NCBI RefSeq assembly: GCF_009792235.1
Contig: NZ_CP046973.1
Span: 4,092,001 to 4,156,000 of the forward strand
Origin: Microcystis aeruginosa FD4
GTDB lineage: Bacteria > Cyanobacteriota > Cyanobacteriia > Cyanobacteriales > Microcystaceae
Direction of reading: 5' to 3'
Length of the DNA stretch: 64,000 nucleotides
Made by a program: the position numbers and the translations under genes. A model generated the notes under the pieces. That model made no database searches, was not told where the DNA came from, and worked only from the letters and a program-made list of their open reading frames with translations. Every line of letters starts with the position of its first letter. Within the stretch, counting starts at the first letter, position 1. This document shows positions 36,153-45,086 of the stretch, in pieces.

Positions 36153-37721
36153 CTACCAATCATCCTCGCGACTAGCTTCTAAAACTTCTTCTTGCTGCCA
36201 ATCATCCTGAAAAGGTTGTACCACTTTACCGATCGCATCGGCCACAAAAGACTTAATAAATTCTTCCTTGCGACTAAGTTGAAATTGTCTTTGTACCACT
36301 TCCGTCATACCACCGTCACCCCAGTCTTGATCGTGACGGAAATATTCAATAAAACTTTTGCCGGCAATGCGGGTTAAATAGGCGGCACTGACTCCTTGAA
36401 TTGCCTTACCGACTATATAGGTAGTAAAGTTTAATTGTAGGATTCTGGCTAATAATTCTACTGCTCCTTTCACTACTCCCAAACTAACTAGAGTTTTACC
36501 CAAAGATAGAGCCAATTCCTTGCCTCGATCGCTGTTAATTTCACAGCCATAAACTTGACCAATTTCCCTGACCATTTGAGCATTAACCGCCGCCGTTGCT
36601 AACAGATCGAACACTGGTAAGGGAGTCACGGCAATCACTCCTGCACCGATCCACTGATAGCGATCGATAATTTTATCAGCTTGGCGACGACGTTGGCGAT
36701 CAATAATTTTCCTAGCTTCTTCTCCTAATCGTTGGGATTGTAAGAGGATATTATCCGCCACTAAATCCTCCCCTTCAGCGCGTAAAACTGAAACCAAACG
36801 TTTAATTAAAGCTAAAATATCTGGTTCTGGTGTGATTATTTGTCCACCGGTTAACTGCACAGGTTGGGGATTAGCAGCAACGGCAATAATATCAGCTGAA
36901 AGTATCACTCCTTTTAGCCGTTCTCGTAATTGTTTTAAAATAATGTCTCGATCTTCATCGCTATAGAGATCGATTTTATTAAAGACTAAGAGAGAACGTT
37001 TACCGATATCAATTAAACGCAATAAAGGGCCGTATTCCGATTGTCGAATATCGTTATCGATGACAAATAAAAGTAAATCTGCTGCCGTGGCTAATTGTCG
37101 CGCTAACTGTTCCCTTTCACCTCCAGCTGCACCAATTTCGAGAATGCCGGGGGTATCGGTAATTTGAATTTCCCGATTCACACCTTTCATTTTTAAACTA
37201 TAGGTTTCCCCTTTTTCCGTGGTTCCCATGGTTGCCTCCACATTGCCCACCATTTGACCGATGAGAGCGTTAATTAGGGAGGTTTTTCCCGCCGATCCTG
37301 TGCCGAAAACGATGATTTTAACTTCTTTTCTGACTAAACTTCGCTCAATTTCTTGGGAACGCTTAATAAAAACCTGTTGGGTTACTTTATCTTGAATTTG
37401 CTCCACTTGTTGCCGGATAGCTTTTAAGGTTTCCCCGGCGGCCTCGGTTTTTTCTACTGGTAATTTTAGGGGTGGACGGGAGGAAGAACGCAACCCGCGG
37501 CGACTTTTTTGCTGCTGGGGCAGCAGATAAAAGTAGTACAAAAGAATGTAGATCAGCAAGCCCAGCAGTCCGATAATCAGTAAAAGCAGAATATTGGCTA
37601 GTAGGGGAGCGAGAAAAACGATATCTCTGTAAAGACGATAGATAGAGTTGACTAACCACAACATTAATCCGAAAATAAAGCTCAGACCAATGATTAAAGC
37701 GGCAAGACGGGGTAATTTCAT
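36153..37721 (-). CDS. YcjF/DUF697-type membrane GTPase
   Basis: 522 residues from ATG 37721. Two membrane segments near the N-terminus (LIIGLSFIFGLMLWL and LLANILLLLIIGLLGLLIYI) are followed by a dynamin/Era-like G domain: P-loop FGTGSAGKTSLIN, switch II DTPGILEIG, VFNKIDLYSD (NKxD). The C-terminal helical DUF697 domain follows (VIAVTPLPVFDLLATAAVNAQMVREIGQVYG). A TnpB element starts about 16 bases upstream of the ATG, so the natural promoter is now 1.3 kb away. Frame extension to 37856 is read from the element and is not real. Confidence 0.85.
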   Translation of the reverse strand: MKLPRLAALIIGLSFIFGLMLWLVNSIYRLYRDIVFLAPLLANILLLLIIGLLGLLIYILLYYFYLLPQQQKSRRGLRSSSRPPLKLPVEKTEAAGETLKAIRQQVEQIQDKVTQQVFIKRSQEIERSLVRKEVKIIVFGTGSAGKTSLINALIGQMVGNVEATMGTTEKGETYSLKMKGVNREIQITDTPGILEIGAAGGEREQLARQLATAADLLLFVIDNDIRQSEYGPLLRLIDIGKRSLLVFNKIDLYSDEDRDIILKQLRERLKGVILSADIIAVAANPQPVQLTGGQIITPEPDILALIKRLVSVLRAEGEDLVADNILLQSQRLGEEARKIIDRQRRRQADKIIDRYQWIGAGVIAVTPLPVFDLLATAAVNAQMVREIGQVYGCEINSDRGKELALSLGKTLVSLGVVKGAVELLARILQLNFTTYIVGKAIQGVSAAYLTRIAGKSFIEYFRHDQDWGDGGMTEVVQRQFQLSRKEEFIKSFVADAIGKVVQPFQDDWQQEEVLEASREDDW

Positions 37722-37811
37722 CGAAAATTGGGGTCTGAAACCCCGCCGTTTTACGGCGGCTTTACCGTTAAATACTAGCGCATTTACACGATATATTCTA
37801 GAATGTGAGGT

Positions 37812-38999
37812 ATGGAAAAAGCCTATTCGTTTCGATTTTACCCCACACCAGAACAAGAGTCGCTATTGCGGCGCACTTTGGGCTGTGTAAGATTGGTTTA
37901 CAATAAAGCTCTCCACGAACGAACACAAGCATGGTACGAAAAGCAAGAAAGAATAGGATATGCTCAAACGTCTTCAATGCTAACTGAATGGAAAAAGCAA
38001 GAAGAATTAGAGTTTTTAAACGAAGTTAGCTGTGTACCTTTACAACAAGGGTTAAGACACCTACAAACAGCTTTTACTAACTTCTTTGCTGGTCGTACTA
38101 AGTATCCTAACTTTAGGAAAAAACATCAAGGAGGAAGTGCCGAATTTACTAAGTCTGCTTTTAAATTTAAAGACAAACAAATCTATTTAGCTAAATGCAC
38201 AGAACCTTTACCTATTCGATGGTCAAGACAAATACCAGAAGCTTGTGAACCAAGCACAGTAACAGTCAGATTACATCCCTCAGGACGTTGGCATATCTCA
38301 ATTAGATTTGATGACCCAACAATTAAACCCTTACCCCCAACCGATAAAGCCATCGGAATTGACTTAGGAATTAGTAGCCTTGTGATTACCAGCGATGGAG
38401 ACAAAGTATCTAATCTTAAGCATTTTACCAAGCATTATCAGAGACTGCGAAGAGCATCGAAAAATCTTTCTAGGAAGAAAAAAGGGTCAAAGAATCGAGA
38501 AAAAGCAAGAATCAAAGTAGCCAAAATTCACGCCCAAATTACTGATAGCAGAAAAGACCATTTACATAAGCTAACCACTCAATTAGTTCGTGAAAACCAA
38601 ACGATTGTGGTTGAGAATTTAGCCGTCAAGAATCTGGTCAAAAACCCGAAATTATCTCAGGCAATATCTGACGTTAGTTGGGGAGAAATAACTCGACAAT
38701 TAGCCTATAAATGCCGTTGGTATGGGAGAAATTACATCGAAGTAGATAGATGGTTTCCCAGTTCTAAAAGGTGTAGTAATTGCGGGTATATTGCTGAGAA
38801 AATGCCGTTAAATATTCGAGAATGGGATTGTCCAGACTGTGGGACGCACCATGACCGAGATATTAACGCGAGTAAAAATATTTTGGCCGCAGGACTTGCG
38901 GTGTCAGTCTGTAGAGCGACCATAAGACCAGAACAGAGTAAATCTGGGGCGGCAGGTGCGGAACCCCGCAAGGGAAAGAAGCAGAAACCCAAATCGTGA
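37812..38999 (+). CDS. tnpB: TnpB RNA-guided endonuclease (element 2)
   Basis: 395 residues, of a different subgroup from element 1 (starts MEKAYSFRFYPTPEQESLLR). Catalytic D184 (IGIDLGISSL), E268 (VVENLAVKN) and D350 (DRDINASKNIL) are intact; zinc ribbon CSNCG..CPDCG. The lysine-rich C-terminal tail (PRKGKKQKPKS) overlaps the predicted omega RNA region. The element probably stays mobile only with a tnpA supplied elsewhere. Confidence 0.93.
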   Translation: MEKAYSFRFYPTPEQESLLRRTLGCVRLVYNKALHERTQAWYEKQERIGYAQTSSMLTEWKKQEELEFLNEVSCVPLQQGLRHLQTAFTNFFAGRTKYPNFRKKHQGGSAEFTKSAFKFKDKQIYLAKCTEPLPIRWSRQIPEACEPSTVTVRLHPSGRWHISIRFDDPTIKPLPPTDKAIGIDLGISSLVITSDGDKVSNLKHFTKHYQRLRRASKNLSRKKKGSKNREKARIKVAKIHAQITDSRKDHLHKLTTQLVRENQTIVVENLAVKNLVKNPKLSQAISDVSWGEITRQLAYKCRWYGRNYIEVDRWFPSSKRCSNCGYIAEKMPLNIREWDCPDCGTHHDRDINASKNILAAGLAVSVCRATIRPEQSKSGAAGAEPRKGKKQKPKS

Positions 39000-39042
39000 G
39001 GTTTGGGAATCACCGTCCGTTTACGGCGGCGAGGATGTCAAC
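38930..39042 (+). ncRNA. Predicted omega RNA scaffold of TnpB element 2
   Basis: The right end with the stem ACCGTCCG..CGGCGG precedes TGTCAAC. The guide would be the following bases (AGCTTTAACGGTAGGGG), which are the displaced upstream region of the GTPase gene. Limits are estimated by analogy. Confidence 0.5.
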
Positions 39043-39371
39043 AGCTTTAACGGTAGGGGATTGCTTGATCTTGATCTTAGTTCTTTGCCGGCCGATTGTC
39101 GGCAACTAGAATAGACTATTATCTATGAAGTAGGGAGACACAATTATTTATAGGAGCAGTAGCGTAACCCATGCGGGCGTTGGGTTTCATGCTTCAACCC
39201 AACCTACGTCCTCCACCTACCTACTCCCTATCTACCCACTTAATAATTCATAATTCATAATTCATAATTCCCTCTCCCCACTTCCCCACTTCCCCACTTC
39301 CTTCGGGCCAGAAAAGGGGTAAAATAATAAGTTTAGTGATAAGATGACCGAATTGTAAGCGGGGACTTGAT
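39043..39371. other. Spacer with inverted and tandem repeats before pdhB
   Basis: Holds GTTGGGTT-tcatgcttc-AACCCAAC (about 39179-39203), TAATTCATAATTCATAATTCA direct repeats (about 39241-39270) and CCCCACTT repeats (39277-39300). The pdhB promoter is presumably at 39300-39360. No gene. Confidence 0.6.
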
Positions 39372-40355
39372 ATGGCAGAAACCCTATTATTTAATGCTTT
39401 GCGACAGGCGATCGATGAGGAAATGGGCCGCGACCAGACAGTATTTGTTTTGGGTGAAGATGTGGGTCATTACGGTGGTTCCTACAAAGTTACCAAAGAT
39501 CTCTACCAAAAATATGGCGATTTAAGGGTTTTAGATACTCCCATCGCTGAAAATAGTTTTACGGGCATGGCAGTGGGGGCAGCCATGACGGGACTACGTC
39601 CGATTATTGAAGGCATGAATATGGGTTTTCTTCTGCTTGCCTTTAACCAAATTGCCAACAATGCCGGGATGTTACGTTATACTTCTGGCGGTAATTTTAA
39701 AATCCCCATGGTTATCCGCGGTCCGGGGGGTGTGGGGAGACAATTAGGTGCGGAACATTCCCAACGTTTAGAGGCCTATTTTCACGCAGTACCCGGTCTA
39801 AAAATTGTCGCTTGTTCCACTCCCTACAACGCTAAAGGTTTATTAAAATCGGCGATTAGAGATAATAACCCCGTGCTTTTCTTTGAACACGTTCTTCTCT
39901 ATAATCTCAAGGAAAATTTACCTGATAGCGAGTATCTTTTACCCCTCGATAAAGCGGAAATCGTTCGCAAGGGAGAAGATATCACCATTCTCACCTATTC
40001 GCGGATGCGTCATCACTGTTTACAGGCATTAAAACAGTTAGAAAAAGATGGCTACGATCCAGAAATTATCGATTTAATTTCCCTGAAACCCTTTGATATG
40101 GGGACGATCGCCGCTTCGATTCGCAAGACTCACAAGGTGATTATCGTGGAAGAATGTATGAAAACGGCAGGAATTGCTTCCGAGTTAATTGCTTTAATTA
40201 ATGAGCAGTTATTCGATGAATTAGATGCCCCTGTGTTAAGATTATCTTCCCAAGATATACCGACACCTTATAACGGTAATCTAGAAAGATTGACGATTAT
40301 TCAACCTAATCAAATTGTCGAAGCTGTCCAGAAAATGGTCAGCGATCGCATTTAA
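39372..40355 (+). CDS. pdhB: Pyruvate dehydrogenase E1 component, beta subunit
   Basis: Thiamine-diphosphate-dependent E1 beta. 327 residues: ALRQAIDEEMGRDQTVFVLGEDVGHYGG, DTPIAENSFTGMAVGAAMTGLRPI, GGVGRQLGAEHSQRLEAYF, VIIVEECMKTAGI. Together with E1 alpha (not in the window) it decarboxylates pyruvate for acetyl-CoA. The pdhB-secD-secF order is common in cyanobacteria; secD starts 26 bases downstream. Confidence 0.95.
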   Translation: MAETLLFNALRQAIDEEMGRDQTVFVLGEDVGHYGGSYKVTKDLYQKYGDLRVLDTPIAENSFTGMAVGAAMTGLRPIIEGMNMGFLLLAFNQIANNAGMLRYTSGGNFKIPMVIRGPGGVGRQLGAEHSQRLEAYFHAVPGLKIVACSTPYNAKGLLKSAIRDNNPVLFFEHVLLYNLKENLPDSEYLLPLDKAEIVRKGEDITILTYSRMRHHCLQALKQLEKDGYDPEIIDLISLKPFDMGTIAASIRKTHKVIIVEECMKTAGIASELIALINEQLFDELDAPVLRLSSQDIPTPYNGNLERLTIIQPNQIVEAVQKMVSDRI

Positions 40356-40381
40356 GAAATTCTCCTTTTGATACCGAAGTT

Positions 40382-41788
40382 ATGCAGAGACAAAATTGGT
40401 TATTGTTACTGATCATCGGCCTAGTTGTTGCCTCGATCGTCATCCTGATTAAGTTACCCCTACAATTAGGTTTAGACCTGCGCGGTGGTAGTCAATTAAC
40501 GATCCAAGTTAAACCCACTGAAACCGTCAAAACCATTCAACCTAATGATTTAAAAGCGGTACAAAATGTGATTGAAAACCGCGTTAATGCCCTCGGTGTT
40601 TCTGAATCATTAGTGCAGACTGTGGACAGTAAAAATCAGGTAATCGTGCAACTACCCGGGGTCACAGATCCCAAAGAAGCTGAGAGAAACTTAAATGTTC
40701 AGGCCCAATTAGAATTTCGTCAGCAAAAACAAGGTACAGAAGGAGAATTTCGGGCTGAATATTCAATTTTTCAACAAAAAAAAGCGGAATTAGCCGCCCT
40801 CAAAGCCGAGAATAAACCCGAAAATGCCGCTAAAATTGCCGAACTAGAACAATCTCTGCAAAAATCTAAACAGGCAATTTTAAATTTATTTGAATCGGTG
40901 GACTTAACTGGAAAAAATCTGCAAAATGCCACTATTAGTTCCACCCAAGGCACTAACTGGGAAGTAGCCATTACTTTTGATTCGGAAGGGGGCAATAAAT
41001 TTGCCGAACTGACTAAAGCGATCGCGGGTACTGGTCGCAGTATTGGCATTTTCCTCGATAATGAATTAATTAGCGCCCCTGTGGTTGATGTGCAGTTTGC
41101 CCAAACGGGAATTACAGGAGGCCGGGCCGTGATTACTGGTAATTTTACCGCCGAAACTGCCAACGATCTAGCGATTCAATTGCGCGGTGGTTCCCTCCCT
41201 TTCCCCGTCAAAGTGGAAGAAATTCGCACCGTTGGGGCAACTTTAGGCCAAGATAGCATCCGTCGCAGTATCTACGCGGGTTTAGTGGGTTTACTGTTAG
41301 TTTTAATCTTCATGGCGGTTTATTACCGTTTACCCGGTATTATCGCCGATATTTCTCTGATTATCTATACTATCCTTGCTCTGGGGGCTTTTGCCTTAGT
41401 GGGAGTCACGATGACCTTACCCGGGATTGCTGGATTTATCCTCAGTATCGGCATGGCAGTTGATGCAAATGTACTGATTTTTGAGCGCACCCGGGAAGAA
41501 TTAAGGGCCGGAAAATCTCTATTTCGGGCTGTGGAGTCGGGATTTTATCGGGCTTTTTCCAGTATTCTTGATAGTAATGTCACTACTTTAATCGCCTGTG
41601 CTGCCTTATTTTGGTTGGGTTCAGGATTAGTCAAAGGTTTTGCTTTAACTTTAGCCATTGGGGTAGCTGTGAGTATGTTTACCGCTTTAACCTGTAGTCG
41701 TACGCTCCTGTTAATCACTGTCTTAAACGTCCCCAGCGTCCGTCAAAAACCCCAACTTTTCTGCCCTAATTTACCGACAAATCAGTAG
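40382..41788 (+). CDS. secD: Protein translocase subunit SecD
   Basis: 468 residues. N-terminal membrane span (LLLLIIGLVVASIVILI), LGLDLRGGSQLTIQV, a periplasmic P1-type domain with VENRVNALGVSE-like motif (IENRVNALGV), then five C-terminal spans with GFILSIGMAVDANVLIFERTREELR, the conserved SecD proton-path motif. Works with SecF to pull exported proteins using the proton gradient. Separated from secF by a 151-base repeat-rich gap. Confidence 0.96.
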   Translation: MQRQNWLLLLIIGLVVASIVILIKLPLQLGLDLRGGSQLTIQVKPTETVKTIQPNDLKAVQNVIENRVNALGVSESLVQTVDSKNQVIVQLPGVTDPKEAERNLNVQAQLEFRQQKQGTEGEFRAEYSIFQQKKAELAALKAENKPENAAKIAELEQSLQKSKQAILNLFESVDLTGKNLQNATISSTQGTNWEVAITFDSEGGNKFAELTKAIAGTGRSIGIFLDNELISAPVVDVQFAQTGITGGRAVITGNFTAETANDLAIQLRGGSLPFPVKVEEIRTVGATLGQDSIRRSIYAGLVGLLLVLIFMAVYYRLPGIIADISLIIYTILALGAFALVGVTMTLPGIAGFILSIGMAVDANVLIFERTREELRAGKSLFRAVESGFYRAFSSILDSNVTTLIACAALFWLGSGLVKGFALTLAIGVAVSMFTALTCSRTLLLITVLNVPSVRQKPQLFCPNLPTNQ

Positions 41789-41794
41789 TTATTA

Positions 41795-41900
41795 GGGAAT
41801 AGGGGAAATGGGGAAATGGGGAAATGGCGAAATTCAACTAAAACCCTAAAACCCTAAAACCCTAATCCCCCACTACCCCAACCCCCAAAACCTAACACCC
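41795..41900. repeat. Short tandem repeats between secD and secF
   Basis: GGGGAAAT units (about 41800-41826) followed by AAAACCCT units (41839-41862) and CCCCAA-rich sequence. No coding content. Confidence 0.75.
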
Positions 41901-41939
41901 AACCCCCATTTTTTCCTTTTTACTTTTCACTTAAAAGAT

Positions 41940-42872
41940 ATGGCATTTAACGTTACAAAACAGCGTAATTTTTGGTGGACAGTCTCGGCCTTGCTGACGA
42001 TTGGTAGTATTTTGGCCATGGTGATTTCTTGGTTCACTATTCAAGCGCCTTTGCGACCGAGTTTAGATTTTGTCGGTGGGACGAGAATTCAGATAGAATT
42101 AGCCTGTGCCAAAAAGAATACCTGTGAGAAACCCTTAACTACTACCGAAGTGCAAGCAATTCTCGATGAGGAAGGATTGGGTAACAGTAGTGTGCAGGTG
42201 TTGGATAAATATACTTTATCGGTGCGGACGAAAACCCTCGCAGAAGAACAGAGAACGAAATTACTCGACACCTTAAATCAGAAAATTGGCACCTTTGACC
42301 CGGAAACCAGTCAAATCGATACAGTCGGTCCCACCATCGGTCAAGAATTATTTAGGTCAGGATTTTTAGCTTTATTAGTGTCATTTTTTGGCATTGCTGC
42401 CTATCTAAGCTTCCGTTTTCAACGGGATTACGCTTTTTTTGCCATTGTCGCCCTGCTGCACGACGTTTTGATCACTTTAGGGGTCTTTGCGGTTTTAGGC
42501 TTAATTGCGGGGGTAGAAGTGGATAGTTTATTTTTGGTTTCCCTCTTGACAATTGTGGGCTTTTCTGTTAACGACACAGTGGTAATTTATGATCGCGTCC
42601 GGGAAAATTTTGTTAATACCCCCGAATTGTCCGTGGATGAAATTGTCGATAATGCGGTGAGTCAAACCCTAACTCGTTCGATTAATACCACCCTGACCAC
42701 TTTATTGCCTCTGGTGGCGATTTTTCTCTTTGGTGGCAGCACCTTAAAATATTTTGCCCTAGCTTTAATTATCGGTTTCGTAGCGGGGGCCTATTCAAGT
42801 ATTTTTATCGCTAGTACCCTACTCGCTTGGTGGCGCGGTCGTTCCAATCGAAGCAAGGCTGTGCAAGCTTAG
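41940..42872 (+). CDS. secF: Protein translocase subunit SecF
   Basis: 310 residues, complete. LRPSLDFVGGTRIQIEL, VGPTIGQELFRSG, then six-span SecD/F membrane domain with LLTIVGFSVNDTVVIYDRVREN and QTLTRSINTTLTTLLPL. Two additional pieces of this gene exist: its last 157 codons at 55961-56432 and its extreme 3' end at 57430-57510. This copy is the functional one. Confidence 0.96.
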   Translation: MAFNVTKQRNFWWTVSALLTIGSILAMVISWFTIQAPLRPSLDFVGGTRIQIELACAKKNTCEKPLTTTEVQAILDEEGLGNSSVQVLDKYTLSVRTKTLAEEQRTKLLDTLNQKIGTFDPETSQIDTVGPTIGQELFRSGFLALLVSFFGIAAYLSFRFQRDYAFFAIVALLHDVLITLGVFAVLGLIAGVEVDSLFLVSLLTIVGFSVNDTVVIYDRVRENFVNTPELSVDEIVDNAVSQTLTRSINTTLTTLLPLVAIFLFGGSTLKYFALALIIGFVAGAYSSIFIASTLLAWWRGRSNRSKAVQA

Positions 42873-43099
42873 AAATGGCTGTTAGTCACTAGCCAAATTT
42901 TTGGGACAATTTCGTCAAATATCAGTTTTAATATATCTGCCTCATTCTTCAACCTCGGACTTTAAAGGATCGGCTTTACTTCGTCAAGCTTTCCAGTTGA
43001 TGCACTTCATTTTTTATTGGCGGTTCATAATGGCCAATACGCACTCCACTCCCTCCTCGACTGTATCATAAGTTACATTTTAATAAATCTTTATAGTTC

Positions 43100-43132
43100 A
43101 GAAAACGGGTTTTTTAAAGAAACCCGTTTTCT
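43100..43132. terminator. Hairpin between secF and the convergent 152-residue gene
   Basis: AGAAAACGGG / CCCGTTTTCT stem with loop TTTTTTAAAGAAA. It lies at the stop codon of the minus-strand gene and past secF, so it could serve as a two-way terminator. In the second copy (56660-56692) the loop is TTTCTTTAAAAAA, the exact reverse complement. Confidence 0.6.
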
Positions 43133-43589
43133 ATACTGTCAAAATTGACTCAACTGCTACTGCTGTCGTCCCAGACAAGAAAAGTCCGGGATAGACAGCA
43201 GTATGCCATCTTGGATGCAGCAGAGTTTTACAGCCTTTAACTGTGGAAAAATTAAATCCCAATGAATGATGAACCGTGGCAACCAAATCAAAATGAGCAT
43301 CGCCTTTTTTTGAGTATTGAGGTATTCCTTCTTTAGGACAAATAATTTCTGTTAAGAAGCCTTGTTTATGACTCATAATATGGAAAGATTGACCCCATTG
43401 CATAAATTGCTTAAGTAGGCGATCTTTTTCCTGTTCAATTAATTCTCCTTCTCTGTCTAAAGGAAATTGAGAATTAATCAAGACAATTACGATAGTTTGC
43501 GGAGGAACTTGCCAATCAGGTAGCAATTTTTCCCAGTTATGAACCATAAATGGGGTAGGAGATTTTATATATCTCTCCACAGAATTCAT
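43131..43589 (-). CDS. Conserved hypothetical protein, 152 residues
   Basis: I do not recognise this protein. It is soluble with no signal peptide. Notable segments: LPDWQVPPQTIVIVLINSQ, EKDRLLKQFMQWGQSFHIM, FDLVATVHHSLGFNFSTVKGCKTLLHPRWHTAVYP. Several conserved His and Trp may matter. It is present twice in the window (the other at 56691-57149, with seven or so residue differences and an open frame), which argues it is under selection or recently duplicated. Confidence 0.65.
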   Translation of the reverse strand: MNSVERYIKSPTPFMVHNWEKLLPDWQVPPQTIVIVLINSQFPLDREGELIEQEKDRLLKQFMQWGQSFHIMSHKQGFLTEIICPKEGIPQYSKKGDAHFDLVATVHHSLGFNFSTVKGCKTLLHPRWHTAVYPGLFLSGTTAVAVESILTV

Positions 43590-43660
43590 GTTTAAGCAAT
43601 GAGATTGATAGAAGCAATTATATCATAAGTCAACCTACGAAACTTAAAAAGACCTATTAG

Positions 43661-43897
43661 TTAATTTATTACCGTCGTAGTCGCCTCATCAAAGGAATAA
43701 GTTGGTGGTGTAGGGATTTTATTAAGGGTTTGACAATCCGTTAAATATTGTTCAATGACGGTTTGAAAAGCCTGTTCTAGCTCATCAACGGAAAGACCAT
43801 CAAAAACAATAATATCTTCTATATTAATGACACGACCAAAAAATAAGCGATCGCTGGCATCATATTCAATCACAGCTTCATAGCCTTTGTATTGCAT
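43661..43897 (-). CDS. hicB: HicB family antitoxin
   Basis: 78 residues with the partial RNase-H-like HicB fold: YKGYEAVIEYDASDRLFFGRVINIED, then FDGLSVDELEQAFQTVIEQYLTDC. Its start overlaps the stop of the broken hicA by one base (TAATG), the usual toxin-first hicAB order. With HicA broken it may persist as an orphan regulator. Confidence 0.88.
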   Translation of the reverse strand: MQYKGYEAVIEYDASDRLFFGRVINIEDIIVFDGLSVDELEQAFQTVIEQYLTDCQTLNKIPTPPTYSFDEATTTVIN

Positions 43898-44108
43898 TAG
43901 TTTACTCCTGCTTTAATTAAAAATTTACGAATAGCTTTAATTGGGTATCTTTTTAGTTCCTTTTGGGGGTGCGGGGAATGAATATTAAGGGAAATTTCAT
44001 TAAGATCAAATCCCACTCTTGAGCCATCACCGTATCATCCCAAAAGATGTTACGGCGGATGGGATCAACAAAAATAGAATCATAGGTTTTTCGCTGTTTT
44101 CTATTCAT
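43897..44108 (-). pseudogene. hicA: hicA toxin, frameshifted
   Basis: From ATG 44108 one frame reads MNRKQRKTYDSIFVDPIRRNIFWDDTV, the usual start of cyanobacterial HicA. After a frame change and an apparent internal deletion, another frame reads GSRVGFDLNEISLNIHSPH and PQKELKRYPIKAIRKFL, ending at TAA 43899-43897. The catalytic-His region (usually GSHxx or GSRxR..HxPHP) is displaced out of frame. The toxin should not be made. Confidence 0.8.
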
Positions 44109-44327
44109 TTGTTGATTATAGTCTGATTACCAACTTAACATCTAAGCAATACTAATGATCGCCTCTTCCCCAGAATCTAAACCGCGATCGTCCCTTTAGA
44201 GAGGGGACTTGAAACACCTGATCAGTCAGAAAAAAGTGATTGTTTCTCCCAAATTCGACTGTGCTTTCGGATTCTTAAATTTGGACTTATACTGAAGTGA
44301 GAGATCAAATTGCCATCAGGAGTCAAG

Positions 44328-44558
44328 ATGATTACGTTTGAAAATGCGTTAGAGGTAGTCAGTCAATTACCTAGAGAACAGCAAGAATTATTGGCTGATA
44401 TTGTCAAAAAGCGGTTAGTGGAAGTCAGAAGACGAGAAATTATGGAGGAATGTCGTGAGGCGTTGGCAGAGTACCGAACAGGGAATTTAAAAGCAATGTC
44501 AGCAGAAGAAGTTATCTCAGAATTACGTTGTTACCTAGAAAGCGACGAGGATTCGTGA
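44328..44558 (+). CDS. Antitoxin of YafQ/RelE-type toxin
   Basis: 76 residues from ATG 44328 (AGGAG upstream). Helical, acidic at the C-terminus: MITFENALEVVSQLPREQQELLADIV, then REALAEYRTGNLKAMSAEEVISELR. It ends with TGA overlapping the toxin's GTG, so the two are translationally coupled. Confidence 0.8.
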   Translation: MITFENALEVVSQLPREQQELLADIVKKRLVEVRRREIMEECREALAEYRTGNLKAMSAEEVISELRCYLESDEDS

Positions 44559-44839
44559 GAGAGTTAATTTTAACGACTAGGTTTAAGCGATCTTTTAAAA
44601 AATTTGTCCAGCGTAACGCGGCATTACAGCGACAAGTTGAAAAAACGTTACTGCAAATGAGGGAGGATGTCTTTGCGCCCAATTTGATGACCCATCGCCT
44701 AAAGGGTGAGCATGATGGACTAAAGGCTTGTTCTTGTGGATATGATTGTCGGATTATTTTTACGATTCAAAAAAACGAGCAGACGACTCAAGATGAGATT
44801 GTTTTGCTCAATATTGGGACTCACGATGAGGTTTATTGA
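44555..44839 (+). CDS. YafQ/RelE superfamily mRNA interferase toxin
   Basis: 94 residues from GTG 44555. Typical RelE fold: LILTTRFKRSFKKFVQRN, LMTHRLKGEHDGLKACSCGYDCRIIF, EIVLLNIGTHDEVY. The HxLKG..C..YR(II)-like C-terminal pattern and GTHDEVY match YafQ-like toxins that cut mRNA on the ribosome. Appears intact with its antitoxin. Confidence 0.85.
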   Translation: MRELILTTRFKRSFKKFVQRNAALQRQVEKTLLQMREDVFAPNLMTHRLKGEHDGLKACSCGYDCRIIFTIQKNEQTTQDEIVLLNIGTHDEVY

Positions 44840-44876
44840 GGGTTGTTAATGGATTAAATTCTGTTGATTCTTTCGT

Positions 44877-45086
44877 TTATTTTTCTTGGTATCGCTGGAT
44901 GTATTCTGGATCAAAAACTTGGGAAAGTAGGTTTTGAAATTCCTCTTGTTCCGCTTTGGTTAACTGTTGTTCATTGGCGGAACGGTATGGGTCGCCACCG
45001 GATTCTAGGTATCGTTCGCGAGCGAGTCTAGAGAGTTGTTGTAAACGTCTAGCTTTTTGTTGTCGAAGTTGTTCGGCGTTAGTCAT
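44877..45086 (-). CDS. Small hypothetical protein (second of a coupled pair)
   Basis: About 69 residues from ATG 45086, charged and helical (NAEQLRQQKARRLQQLSRLARERYLESGGDPYRSANEQQLTKAEQEEF). Overlaps the end of the gene at 45079-45267 by 8 bases. Function unknown; the pair's size and overlap suggest a TA-like or regulatory unit. Confidence 0.5.
   Translation of the reverse strand: MTNAEQLRQQKARRLQQLSRLARERYLESGGDPYRSANEQQLTKAEQEEFQNLLSQVFDPEYIQRYQEK

Larger units (their letters stand above)
37737..39042 (+). mobile_element. IS605/IS200-type element carrying only tnpB (element 2)
   Basis: The left end has the hairpin CCGCCGTTTTACGGCGG (37743-37759); the right end has CCGTCCGTTTACGGCGG (39014-39030) and finishes at TGTCAAC (39036-39042), the same terminal bases as element 1. 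No tnpA. Inserted head-to-head with the GTPase gene, 16 bases before its start. Confidence 0.8.
42401..43611. repeat. 1.2-kb direct repeat, copy 1 (secF 3' part + 152-residue gene)
   Basis: Aligns without any insertion or deletion to 55961-57171 (constant offset 13,560), differing at only a few percent of positions. It includes the C-terminal half of secF, the spacer hairpin and the 152-residue gene. The pair brackets the TA-rich island. Confidence 0.95.

Noticed and set aside
37722..37856. Longer N-terminus for the YcjF-type GTPase
   Set aside because: The extra 45 codons are antisense to the TnpB element and include its end hairpin.
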